Origin: CAWJMD01 sp963845675
Lineage (GTDB): Bacteria > Actinomycetota > Actinomycetes > Actinomycetales > CAWJMD01
Reading direction: 5' to 3'
Assembly (NCBI GenBank): GCA_963845675.1
Contig: CAWJSX010000001.1
Location: 1,612,001 to 1,676,000, forward strand
DNA: 64,000 nt
The notes beneath the pieces were generated by a model. The model did no database searches and was not told the DNA's origin. It saw only the letters and a program-made list of their open reading frames with translations. The translations under genes and the position numbers were made by a program. Each line of letters opens with the position of its first letter. Position 1 is the stretch's first letter. Positions 1-8,489 of this stretch are shown one piece after another.

Positions 1-629
1 GGGCGAATCCACCCTCGTCGCCCAGCCCGGTCGAGAGCCCGCGCTCCTTCAGCACCGACTTGAGCGAGTGGTAGACCTCGGCACCCCAGCGGAGCGCCTC
101 GCGGAAGCTCGCCGGCGCCGATCGGCGCGACCATGAACTCCTGGATGTCGACCCCGGAGTCCGCGTGGGCTCCACCGTTGAGGATGTTCATCATCGGGAC
201 CGGCAGCACGTGCGAGTTGGGGCCGCCGAGGTAGCGGAACAGCGGGAGCCGCGCCGACTCGGCCGCGGCCTTGGCGACGGCCAGGGAGACGCCAAGGACC
301 GCGTTCGCCCCGAGGCTCGACTTGTTGTCGGTGCCGTCGAGGTCGAGCATCACCTGGTCGATCAGCCGCTGCTCGTGCGCGTCGTACCCGACCAGGGCCG
401 GGCCGATGGTGTCGAGCACCGCGTCGACGGCGCCGAGGACGCCCTTGCCGAGGTAGCGACCGGTGTCGCCGTCGCGACGCTCGGACGCCTCGAACGCGCC
501 GGTGGAGGCACCCGAGGGCACCGCCGCGCGGGAGATGGTGCCGTCGTCGAGGGCGACCTCGACCTCGACGGTGGGGTTGCCGCGCGAGTCGAGGATCTCG
601 CGGGCGCCGACGGCCTCGATGCTGGCCAC
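1..629 (-). CDS. eno: Enolase, N-terminal part (runs off the window)
   Basis: Phosphopyruvate hydratase, converting 2-phosphoglycerate to phosphoenolpyruvate in glycolysis (cytoplasm). Reading the minus strand from a GTG at 629 gives VASIEAVGAREILDSRGNPT, the classic enolase N-terminus, followed by the SGASTGAFEA loop, the GVLGAV segment, the NAVLGVSLA region, and PVPMMNILNGGAHADSGVD. A GAGGAG ribosome binding site sits just upstream of the GTG. The frame breaks near 110-118: an extra base falls between GAPIGA-like sequence and SFREALRWGAEVYHSLKSV, which continues in another frame to the window edge. Enolase is normally essential, so this break is most simply a sequence error. The C-terminal catalytic half lies outside the window. 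Confidence 0.93.
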   Translation of the reverse strand, partial: MASIEAVGAREILDSRGNPTVEVEVALDDGTISRAAVPSGASTGAFEASERRDGDTGRYLGKGVLGAVDAVLDTIGPALVGYDAHEQRLIDQVMLDLDGTDNKSSLGANAVLGVSLAVAKAAAESARLPLFRYLGGPNSHVLPVPMMNILNGGAHADSGVDIQEFMVAPIGAGELPRGAPLGCRGLPLAQVGAEGARALDRAGRRGWIR

Positions 630-835
630 GGGTGCTCCTCAGGGGATGGGGGTGTCGTCAGGGTCATGCCAGGCGGAACGGCGACGCTGCCACGGCCAGC
701 GTAGTGGCCCGGTCGACGCGAACCCGGACCGCGCGGACCCGGCGTGGCGGTACGTCCCACCCTGTGAACGCCGCGCCGCCGAGAGGAGCGCCCGGCGCAG
801 TGGCCGTCTGGGCGCAACGGCCCTACGGTCTGCGT

Positions 836-1360
836 GTGCCCGAGATGTCCCGCACCTCCACGACCGTCGTCGTGATGGGTGTGTCAGGGGCCGGCAAGTC
901 GACGGTCGCCGCCGAGCTGGTGGCGCGGCTGGGCTGGGACTTCGCCGAGGGCGACGACCTGCACCCTCCGGCCAACGTGGCCAAGATGCGGTCGGGCACT
1001 CCGCTGGACGACGACGACCGGCAGCCGTGGCTGCGGGCCGTCGCGGCGTGGATCGGCGACCAGGAACGGGCCGGACGGTCGGCCGTCGTGACGTGCTCCG
1101 CACTCAGGCGTCCGTACCGCGACCTGCTCCGCGCCGGTCATCCGTCCGTGTGGTTCGCCCACGTCACGGCGGATCCCGACGAGCTGCGGCAGCGCGTGAC
1201 CAACCGTGCGGGCCACTACATGCCGCCCTCACTGCTCGACAGCCAGCTGGCCGCCCTCGAACCGCTCCAGCCCGACGAGCCGGGTGTCACCGTCCCCGGC
1301 ACGGGTGACGCTGCCGCGGTCGCTGGCGCTGTCGTCGACGCCCTCGCCGACGGGGAGTGA
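836..1360 (+). CDS. gntK: Gluconokinase
   Basis: ATP-dependent phosphorylation of D-gluconate to 6-phosphogluconate, feeding the pentose phosphate pathway. The protein is about 172-175 residues, the usual GntK size. It has the P-loop GVSGAGKST near residue 15, then the family signature of DFAEGDDLHPPANVAKM, GTPLDDDDRQPWL, and CSALRRPYRDLLR. The open frame extends much further upstream, but that part has no family similarity. I chose GTG at 836; the ATG at 845 is an equally possible start. It is divergent from eno and its stop lies 4 bp from the stop of the convergent mazG. Confidence 0.9.
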   Translation: MPEMSRTSTTVVVMGVSGAGKSTVAAELVARLGWDFAEGDDLHPPANVAKMRSGTPLDDDDRQPWLRAVAAWIGDQERAGRSAVVTCSALRRPYRDLLRAGHPSVWFAHVTADPDELRQRVTNRAGHYMPPSLLDSQLAALEPLQPDEPGVTVPGTGDAAAVAGAVVDALADGE

Positions 1361-1363
1361 GTC

Positions 1364-2408
1364 TCAGGCCGTCCCGGCGGACCGGGCCGTCTCGGCGGCC
1401 CGCGCCTCGTCCTCGACCGCCCGAACAGCTCGGCGCAGTGCGCTCTCGGCGTCCAGGCCCGCCCGGCGGGCTGCCGCCACGAGGCCGAGCAGGTAGGCCC
1501 CGAGGTCGTCCGGCAGCGGGACGTCGGCGACGTCGGGCTGCTGCTCGGCGGTGAGCCCCGCCCGGCCGATCCGTCCGAGCACCTTGTCGGCCCGAGCCAG
1601 GGCGGGCAGTGCGACCGGCACGCCGTCCATCACGGACTCACGTCCCTTCTCGACCTTCTTGATCTGCTCCCAGCTCGCCTCGACGTGGGCGGCGGTGGGC
1701 GCGTGCCCGCCGGCGAAGACGTGCGGGTGACGGCGCGTCAGCTTGGCGACGATGCCGGCAGCCACCTCGTCCACGTCGAAGGGGTCGGCGGGGTCCTCAG
1801 CCGCCACCCGCGCGTGGAAGACGACCTGGAGCAGCAGGTCCCCCAGCTCCTCGCGCAGGTGCACGCGGTCGCCGGACTCGACGGCCTCCGCCAGCTCGAA
1901 GGCCTCCTCCAGCGCGTACGGCACGAGGGACTGGTGGGTCTGCTCCGCGTCCCACGGGCACCCGCCCGGGGAACGCAGCCGGTCCATCACCCGCACGAGC
2001 TCGAGCAGCTCCGCGCCGGGCCGGTCCCACGAGCCGAGCACCATCTCGACCTCGGGCAGCTGCTGCCCGGCTCCGGAGCGCCGGACGAGCTCACGGGTCA
2101 TCGCGTCAGCGAGTCCGGGATCGCCGTCGGCGGACGAGAACCAGGCCAGCGTCCCGCCCTCGGCGGCCCGCGCGACCAGGGTCGTCGCGAGCTCCGTGGC
2201 CGACCCCTGCGGCACGAGCGTGAGCGCCACGTCCGCGTCCGCGAGCGCGCGCTGCCAGACGTCGTCGAGGTCGTCACGGGCCAGGACCGCGGTCCGCTCC
2301 CCGGAGGGCCTCCCAGGCCGGCCACGTCAGCACGCCGGCCCCGGCCGTCGACGCCGTGCCGACGACCACGAGAGCGCCTGTCGACGCGGTGTCCTGTGGA
2401 GCTGGCAC
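1364..2408 (-). CDS. mazG: Nucleoside triphosphate pyrophosphohydrolase MazG (frame-interrupted)
   Basis: House-cleaning NTP pyrophosphatase that hydrolyses (d)NTPs, including damaged ones, to monophosphates. The MazG core is clear: RSPGGCPWDAEQTHQSL, then YALEEAFELAEAVE and LREELGDLLLQVVFHA, with the metal-binding EExxE and ExxD pattern, then RRHPHVF. An extra N-terminal region precedes the core, as in actinobacterial MazG. Its first part, from a GTG at 2408 (VPAPQDTASTGALVVVGTAS), is in another frame and joins near 2290-2297 through one inserted base, giving ALRGADAVLARDDLDDVWQ across the repaired junction. An AGGAGG lies about 11 nt upstream of the GTG. In many actinomycetes mazG lies next to mfd; here a glycan block separates them. 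Confidence 0.9.
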
Positions 2409-2524
2409 GGGGACGGTGACCTCCTGGGGGTGGTGACGTCCCGGGGGTGTCCGGTGACGTCTGGCGCGCCGATCCTAGGCCGCTCACTTCCGCCGTTCGC
2501 CCACGGCCGGCGCGCGGTCGCCCC

Positions 2525-2530
2525 TACGCT
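2525..2530 (+). promoter_or_regulatory. Candidate -10 element for lhgO
   Basis: TACGCT fits the TANNNT actinobacterial -10 pattern and lies 37 bp before the chosen GTG. The same CCCCTACGCTCGA 13-mer recurs at 3861-3873, ahead of the flippase gene. No convincing -35 hexamer is visible. This is inference from the motif alone. Confidence 0.25.
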
Positions 2531-2566
2531 CGACGGTGGCGTGAGTGGGGGGACGGAGGTGGCCCG

Positions 2567-3766
2567 GTGAGGCCTGCGGTGGTGGTGGGCGGCGGCCTCG
2601 TCGGCCTCGCGACGGCTTGGGCGCTGTCACGCCGCGGCGTCCCCGTGGTGGTGCTGGAGAAGGAGCGCTCCTGGGCCTCGCACCAGTCCGGACGCAACTC
2701 GGGCGTGGTCCACTCCGGGCTCTACTACGAGCCGGGCAGCCTGAAGGCCACGATGGCGGTGGCCGCGGTCGACGAGCTCGCCCGGTTCTGCGCGGAGCAC
2801 GACGTGCCGTACCGGCGCACCGGCAAGCTCGTCGCGGCCACGAGCGACAGCGAGCTGCCACGCCTGCGAGCCCTCGCCGACCGGGGGCGGGCCAACGGCG
2901 TCCCGGTGCGCGAGCTCGGCCGCGCGGAGGCCTGGGAGCTGGAGCCCGAGGTCGACTGCCGTGCGGGACTGTGGGTCGAGTCGACCGGGGTCTGCGACTT
3001 CCCGGCCCTGGCTCGGCGTCTCGCCGAGCTGCTCGAGGAACGGGGCGCCGACCTGCGCCTGGGCACCGAGGTGCTCGGCGTCCGGCCCTCCGGTGACGGC
3101 GCGCAGGTGCTCGCCCGCGACCCGGCCGGGACGACGGCGGTGATCGAGGCGTCGTCGGTCGCGACCTGCGCCGGGCTGCAGTCCGACCGACTGGCCCGGG
3201 GGTCGGGACTCAACGGTTCCCTCGACCTGCGCATCGTCCCGTTCCGCGGCGAGTACTTCGAGCTGCGACCGGAGGCGGCCCATCTCGTCCGCGGGCTCAT
3301 CTATCCCGTCCCCGACCCCGAGCTGCCCTTCCTCGGGGTCCACCTGACCCGCGGCATCGACGGCCACGTGCACGTCGGCCCCAATGCCGTGCCGGCCCTG
3401 GCTCGGGAGGGCTACCGGTGGCGTGACGTGTCCGCCCCCGACGTGATGGAGTCCCTGCGCTACCCCGGGACGTGGCGGCTCGCCGCCCGGCACGCCCGGT
3501 ACGGCGTGGGCGAGGTGGCGCGGTCCCTCGTGCCCGCGCTCTTCGTCAAGGCCGTGCAGCGGATGGTCCCGGCCGTCACGGCGGCCGACCTGGTGCGGGC
3601 CCCCGCCGGCGTCAGGGCGCAGGCGGTGCGCCGGGACGGTTCCCTGTGCCACGACTTCGAGCTCCGTCAGAGCGGGCCGGTCCTGCACGTCGTCAACGCT
3701 CCGTCCCCGGCCGCGACCGCGTCCCTGCTGATCGGCGAGCGGGTCGCCGACGCCCTGGGGCGGTGA
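2567..3766 (+). CDS. lhgO: L-2-hydroxyglutarate dehydrogenase/oxidase (LhgO family FAD enzyme)
   Basis: FAD-dependent oxidation of L-2-hydroxyglutarate to 2-oxoglutarate, a metabolite-repair and catabolic function. The 399-residue protein begins with the dinucleotide-binding motif VVVGGGLVGLATAWALSRRG and a VVLEKE strand. The LhgO-type stretch HQSGRNSGVVHSGLYYEPGS follows, then the cap region with RGEYFEL and the C-terminal NAPSPAATASLLIGE. The start is GTG at 2567, with GGAGGT six bases upstream; the frame upstream of it is not conserved-looking. A TACGCT hexamer at 2525-2530 is a possible -10 element. The alternative is another DadA-like FAD oxidoreductase, but the N-terminal motif run fits LhgO best. 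Confidence 0.88.
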   Translation: MRPAVVVGGGLVGLATAWALSRRGVPVVVLEKERSWASHQSGRNSGVVHSGLYYEPGSLKATMAVAAVDELARFCAEHDVPYRRTGKLVAATSDSELPRLRALADRGRANGVPVRELGRAEAWELEPEVDCRAGLWVESTGVCDFPALARRLAELLEERGADLRLGTEVLGVRPSGDGAQVLARDPAGTTAVIEASSVATCAGLQSDRLARGSGLNGSLDLRIVPFRGEYFELRPEAAHLVRGLIYPVPDPELPFLGVHLTRGIDGHVHVGPNAVPALAREGYRWRDVSAPDVMESLRYPGTWRLAARHARYGVGEVARSLVPALFVKAVQRMVPAVTAADLVRAPAGVRAQAVRRDGSLCHDFELRQSGPVLHVVNAPSPAATASLLIGERVADALGR

Positions 3767-3864
3767 CCCGCATGGGTGTCCGGAACCCCCGCCAGCAGGG
3801 TGACGCACGGTCCACCTCCTCACCCATTTCCTCGGATCACCCTCACCGTGACCGACCCCTCCCC

Positions 3865-3870
3865 TACGCT
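3865..3870 (+). promoter_or_regulatory. Candidate -10 element for the flippase-ugd-GT-SDR block
   Basis: TACGCT within a 13-mer identical to the one upstream of lhgO, 64 bp before the ATG at 3934. Supported by its recurrence and intergenic location; no clear -35 is present. Confidence 0.25.
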
Positions 3871-3933
3871 CGAGACGACGGATCCACCACGCCATCCGCT
3901 ACGCACAGTGACGACGAGGGACCCCATCAGCCC

Positions 3934-5286
3934 ATGGCTCCCCCCACCGGGACCGACGCGACAGCCGTGACCTCCGGCCGTCGCGCCACCGGCGTGCGCG
4001 CGGCTCTCGGGCGCGGCGGCACGACGTGGATGATCGGCGGGTCGCTGCTCGCAGGGCTCGGTGCCTACCTCTTCCAGGTCGTGGGCGCCCGCGCCCTCGG
4101 CGAGGTCGACTACGCCCCGATCGGCGTGCTCTGGACCGTCCAGTACCTGCTCTCGAGCGTGCTGATGACGGCGCTGGAGAGCTGGGTGGTGCGCACCACG
4201 ACCACCGCGTCGGGCAGCGTCGCGTCGCTGCGGGAGGTCGCGCCACGGCTGGTGGGCGCGGTCCTCGCGGTGGCGGCGGTCATCACCGGCGCGGCCTACC
4301 TCGGGCGGAACGCCCTGTTGCCCGGCCACACGGGGCTGGTGCTCGTCGTCCCGCTCCTGGTGCTCGTCTACAGCGCGTTCGTCACCGTCCGCGGTGTCCT
4401 CGCCGCTCGAGAGCGCTACAAGGCGTACGGAGGCGTGACGGCGGTCGAGTCGGTGGCACGCCTCGGCGCGGCGGTGGTCGTGGTCCTGACGGTGCCGAGC
4501 CCCGTCCTGCTCGCCCTGTGCCTGCCACTCGGAGCACTGAGCGGTGCGGTGTGGGGTCTTGTCTCACGCCTGCGACGGACGCCGGACGGCGAGGCGGGCG
4601 CGACCAGGGTCCCCCTGCTGGCCCCGCCCGCCGCCCTTCCCGGCGGAACCGTCCCGGTCGCCGTCGGCCCCGCCCGCTTCCTCGCGCTGACCAGCGGGGC
4701 CAACGCGGCCGCCCAGGTGCTGCTGGCGGCCGGGCCGCTCGTGCTGGGACCTCTCGGCGCCTCCCCGAAGCAGGTGTCGGTGCTCTTCGTGACGCTGACC
4801 GCCGCCCGTGTCCCGCTCGTCATCGTGCAGGGTGGGCTCCTCAGCCGGCTGCTCCCGACCTTCACGAGGCTCGCGGCCGAAGGCGCCACACGCGCCCTCA
4901 CCCGGACGGGGACCCGCCTGGTCGCCTCGACCGCCGGGCTCGCCGTCGTCGCGGCGGCCGCAGGATGGGCCGTGGGGCCGCCGGTGATCGCGGCGATGTT
5001 CGGGAGCGGGTTCCGGCCCGAGGCCGCCACGACGGCGGCCGTCGCGTGCGGGGTGGTCACCGGCACCGGCGCGCTGCTCGTCAACCAGGTGCTCATCGCC
5101 GCGAACCGGGAGCACGCCCTGCTGCTGCCGTGGTGGAGCGGACTGGCCACCGCAGCGCTCGTCATCGGCCTGACCGGCGGCCTGGCCCCGGTCGACCGCG
5201 TGCTGCTGGCCCTCGTACTCGGAGAGCTGACCGCCCTCGCTCTGCTCCTCGCCGCCCTGCTCAGGACCCGCCGGAGGACCACGTGA
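3934..5286 (+). CDS. Polysaccharide flippase-like membrane protein (MOP/Wzx superfamily)
   Basis: Predicted multi-span membrane protein of about 450 residues that probably moves a lipid-linked oligosaccharide across the membrane. About 12 hydrophobic segments are visible, starting with WMIGGSLLAGLGAYLFQVVG, which resembles the first helix and ARALG motif of MOP-family polysaccharide transporters. A basic loop RGVLAARERYKAY falls mid-protein. The open frame extends upstream through low-quality sequence; ATG at 3934 is used, with GTG at 3967 as an alternative. It heads a four-gene plus-strand set (flippase, nucleotide-sugar dehydrogenase, GT2, SDR) with 31 bp to the next gene. The function is inferred from family resemblance and context. 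Confidence 0.75.
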   Translation: MAPPTGTDATAVTSGRRATGVRAALGRGGTTWMIGGSLLAGLGAYLFQVVGARALGEVDYAPIGVLWTVQYLLSSVLMTALESWVVRTTTTASGSVASLREVAPRLVGAVLAVAAVITGAAYLGRNALLPGHTGLVLVVPLLVLVYSAFVTVRGVLAARERYKAYGGVTAVESVARLGAAVVVVLTVPSPVLLALCLPLGALSGAVWGLVSRLRRTPDGEAGATRVPLLAPPAALPGGTVPVAVGPARFLALTSGANAAAQVLLAAGPLVLGPLGASPKQVSVLFVTLTAARVPLVIVQGGLLSRLLPTFTRLAAEGATRALTRTGTRLVASTAGLAVVAAAAGWAVGPPVIAAMFGSGFRPEAATTAAVACGVVTGTGALLVNQVLIAANREHALLLPWWSGLATAALVIGLTGGLAPVDRVLLALVLGELTALALLLAALLRTRRRTT

Positions 5287-5317
5287 ACCGACCCATCCAC
5301 ATCAGGGGGGACCACCC

Positions 5318-6626
5318 ATGACCACCACCGAGAACCCGTGGACGCTCGAGGAGGACGCGGCGGGCGACGGCGCGCCACCGCACCCCCGCCGGCGCGCGTC
5401 CGACCACCTGCCCGAGTCGGCGCAGCGGCGGTTCACGACGGACGTCGTCATCATCGGCGGGTGCGGTCACGTCGGGCTCCCGCTGGGGATCGCCCTGGCC
5501 GAGCGGGGCCTCAAGACGCGCCTGTTCGACGTGAACAGCGACACCGTCAAGCTGGTCAACTCCGGCACGCTGCCGTTCTCAGAGGACGGCGCCGCCGACG
5601 TGCTCCGCGAGGTCGTCGAGGACGGACGGCTCCAGGCATCGGACGACCCCCGCGTCGTGCAGGACGCGGAGTACGTCGTCGTCGTCATCGGCACGCCGGT
5701 CGACGAGCACCTCAACCCCGACCCGCACGCGATCCCGCGCGCGCTCAAGGAGTGCGGCGACTACCTGCGCGACGGCCAGCTGCTCGTCCTGCGCAGCACC
5801 GTCTACCCCGGCGTGACCGCGCTGGTCGAGCGGACGCTGGCGCAGCGGGGCCTGACCGTCGACGTCGCCTTCTGCCCCGAGCGCATCGCCGAGGGCAAGG
5901 CGATGACGGAGCTGTACTCGCTGCCGCAGATCGTCGCGGGACGCACCGAGCAGGTGCGCGACCGGGCCGCGAAGCTCTTCGGCCGCCTCACCGACACGAT
6001 CGTGCGCCTCGAGCCGGAGGAGGCCGAGCTCGCCAAGCTCTTCACCAACACCTGGCGGTACATCAAGTTCGCGACGGCGAACCAGTTCTTCATGATCGCC
6101 AACGACTTCGGGCTCGACTACGAGCGCATCCGCCACGCGGTGCCGCACGACTACCCGCGGGCGCAGGACCTGCCCGGGGCCGGGCTTCGCCGCGGGCCCG
6201 TGCCTGTTCAAGGACACGATGCAGCTCGCCGCCTTCAACAAGAACAACTTCGTGCTCGGCCACTCGGCGATGCTCGTCAACGAGGGCCTGCCGCTGTACG
6301 TGGTGTCGCAAGCTCGAGGAGCGGTTCCCGGACCTGCTCGACAAGACGGTCGCGCATCCTCGGCATGGCCTTCAAGGGCGAGAGCGACGACACCCGGGCG
6401 AGCCTGTCCTACAAGCTCCGCCGGATCCTGCAGTTCAAGTGCTCACAGGTGGTCTGCACCGACCCCTACGTCACCACCGACCCCTCGCTGGTCCCCCTCG
6501 AGGAGGCCGTCGACGACGGCCGACGTCCTCGTGCTGGCGGCCCCGCACCGCCGCTACGCCGAGCTCGACACCGACAAGCCGGTCATCGACATCTGGAACC
6601 TCCGCGGCGAGGGGACCCTCGTATGA
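5318..6626 (+). CDS. UDP-glucose/GDP-mannose dehydrogenase family protein (frame-interrupted)
   Basis: NAD-dependent oxidation of a nucleotide sugar to the uronic acid. It has GGCGHVGLPLGIALAERG (NAD motif), VVVVIGTPVDEHLNP, LRSTVYPGVT, FCPERIAEGKA, ELAKLFTNTWRY, then GPCLFKDTMQLAAF with the catalytic Cys, and ILGMAFKGESDDTR. The C-terminal part lies in three frames. Single extra bases near 6185, 6310, 6354 and 6520 each restore the family sequence when removed. An extended N-terminus of about 40 residues precedes the NAD motif. ATG at 5318 follows AGGGGGG. The stop overlaps the next ATG (ATGA at 6623-6626), suggesting coupling. The substrate is unclear: UDP-Glc or UDP-HexNAc. Confidence 0.85.
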
Positions 6627-7402
6627 GCTCCCCGTGTCTCCGTGGTCGTTCCGGCCTACGAGGAAGGCGAGAGCATCACCGTCTGCATCGACCGCATCCT
6701 GCAGTCGGTGACCATCCCCTGCGAGGTGCTCGTCGTGTACGACACGGCGACGGACTCGACCGCGCCCTACGTGCAGAAGTACGCCGAGCAGGACGACCGC
6801 GTGCGGCCGACGCTCAACACCTACGGCCGAGGGCCCGGCCAACGCGATCCGCTACGGCATCGACCAGGCGCACGCCCCTGTCGTCGTCGTGACGATGGCC
6901 GACGGAAGCGACGACCCGGCGCAGATCGACGACCTGACGGTGCTGGTCGAGCGTGGGGTCGTGGTCGCCGCCGCGTCGCGCTACATGGCGGGCGGCCAGC
7001 AGGTGGGCGGCCCGTTCTTCAAGGGCCTGATGTCGCGTCTGGCCGGCTGGTCGCTGTACCTGCTGGCCCGCACGGGGACGCACGACGCGACCAACAGCTT
7101 CAAGGCCTACTCGCGCGACTTCGTGAGCGAGGTCGGTATCGACAGCCGCGCCGGCTTCGAGATCGGTCTGGAGCTGACGGCCAAGGCGCGCCGCCTCCGC
7201 CGACCGGTCGCAGAGCTGCCCACCATCTGGCTCGACCGCACCGAGGGCGAGTCGAACTTCAAGATCGCCAAGTGGCTGCCCGTCGTACCTGCGCTGGTAC
7301 CGCTTCGCCTTCGGACCGGCGCTGACCGTGGACGAGATCCGCCACCAGACGCACCGGAAGCCCGACACCGCCACCACCACCACCAAGGAGAACCCCTCGT
7401 GA
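6623..7402 (+). CDS. Glycosyltransferase family 2 (frame-interrupted)
   Basis: GT-A fold glycosyltransferase, probably cytoplasmic or membrane-associated. After repair it begins MSSPVSVVVPAYEEGESIT, with EVLVVYDTATDSTAPYV and VTMADGSDDPAQI in place of the usual DDxSxD/DADxQ motifs, then NSFKAYSRDFV and ELPTIWLDRTEGESNFK, which resembles dolichyl-phosphate-sugar synthase-like GT2 enzymes. The tail KPDTATTTTKENPS is low-complexity. Single inserted bases near 6634, 6836 and 7284 break the frame. The start ATG overlaps the dehydrogenase stop, and its own TGA overlaps the GTG of the SDR (GTGA at 7399-7402), so the three genes are probably co-translated. Donor and acceptor are unknown. Confidence 0.75.
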
Positions 7403-8428
7403 GCAAGGTCCTCGTCACCGGCTCGGCCGGCTTCATCGGTGGCTACGTGGTGGAGGAGCTGCTCGCCGCGGCCACCACGTCGTCGGCCTCGACAACTTCT
7501 CCAAGTACGGCAAGGTCACCAAGTCGTACGACGACCACCCGCACTACCGGCTCGTCGAGGGCGACGCGATCGACATCGACCTGGTGCTCGACCTGCTCGA
7601 CGGGTGCGACCACCTCATCGCCGGCGCCGCCCTGATCGGCGGCATCACCTACTTCCACACCTACGCCTACGACCTGCTCGCGCAGAACGAGCGCATCATC
7701 GCGTCCACGTGCGACGCCGCCATCAAGGCGCACGCGCAACGGCGCGCTGCAGAAGGTCACCTACCTGCAGCTCGTCGATGGTCTTCGAGTCGACGACCCA
7801 CTGGCCGTCACGTCGAGGGCGACGAGCGCAAGGTGCCGCCGCCGCTGTCGTCGTACGGCTTCCAGAAGCTCGCCGTCGAGTACTTCGCCCAGGCCGCCCG
7901 CGACCAGTACGGCCTGCCGTACACGATCCTGCGCCCCTTCAACTGCGTCGGCATCGGCGAGAGCCGGGCACTGGGCGACGTCGAGGTCCTCTCCGGCAAC
8001 GTCAAGCTCGCGATGAGCCACGTGGTCCCCGACCTCGTGCAGAAGGTCCTCAAGGGCCAGGACCCGCTGCACCTGCTCGGCGACGGCACGCAGGTCCGCC
8101 ACTACACCTACGGCGGCGACCTGGCGCGCGGCATCGTCACCGCGATGGAGCACCCGGCGGCGCTCGACGACGACTTCAACCTCTCGACCGCCGAGTCGAC
8201 GACGGTGCTCGAGCTGGCCGAGGTGATCTGGCGCAAGATCAAGGGCCCGGACGTGCCGTTCCGGTACGTCAGCGACACCCCGTTCGAGCACGACGTGCAG
8301 AAGCGGGTGCCCCGACGTCGACAAGGCGCAAGCGCGTGCTCGGCTTCGAGGCCACGACCACGCTCGAGGACATGCTGGACGAGGTCATCCCGTGGATCGA
8401 GCAGGCGGTCGCAGACGGCCGGCTCTGA
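7399..8428 (+). CDS. NAD-dependent epimerase/dehydratase, extended SDR (frame-interrupted)
   Basis: Nucleotide-sugar epimerase or dehydratase. N-terminal VLVTGSAGFIGGYVVEELL carries the GxxGxxG NAD motif, followed by LVEGDAID, a substrate-binding VFEST strand, SYGFQKLAVEYF (YxxxK catalytic pair), ILRPFNCVGIGE, and LHLLGDGTQVRHYTYGGDLARGI. Frame breaks occur near 7470 (one base missing), 7738, 7775, 7805, 8312 and 8329 (extra bases); the 7805-8310 stretch is open in one frame. GTG at 7399 overlaps the previous stop. It ends at a hairpin before the convergent mfd. The exact sugar cannot be told from sequence. Confidence 0.82.
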
Positions 8429-8438
8429 GGAGCCGGCC
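8417..8438. terminator. Hairpin at the SDR stop codon
   Basis: A 9-bp perfect stem (GGCCGGCTC class arms) with loop TGAG brackets the TGA of the upstream gene. It is GC-rich without a clear U-tract, typical of actinobacterial terminator hairpins. Confidence 0.4.
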
Positions 8439-8440
8439 CG

Positions 8441-8489
8441 CCTGGCGTGGCGCCCGCCTCATCCCCCCGAGGAGTGGGCGCCCGCCAGG
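8441..8489. terminator. Bidirectional hairpin between the SDR gene and mfd
   Basis: Arms CCTGGCGTGGCGCCCGC and its near-complement GTGGGCGCCCGCCAGG pair over about 16 bp with one bulged T. The mfd stop (8459-8461) sits near the loop. It lies between convergent ends, so it could terminate both transcripts. Confidence 0.5.
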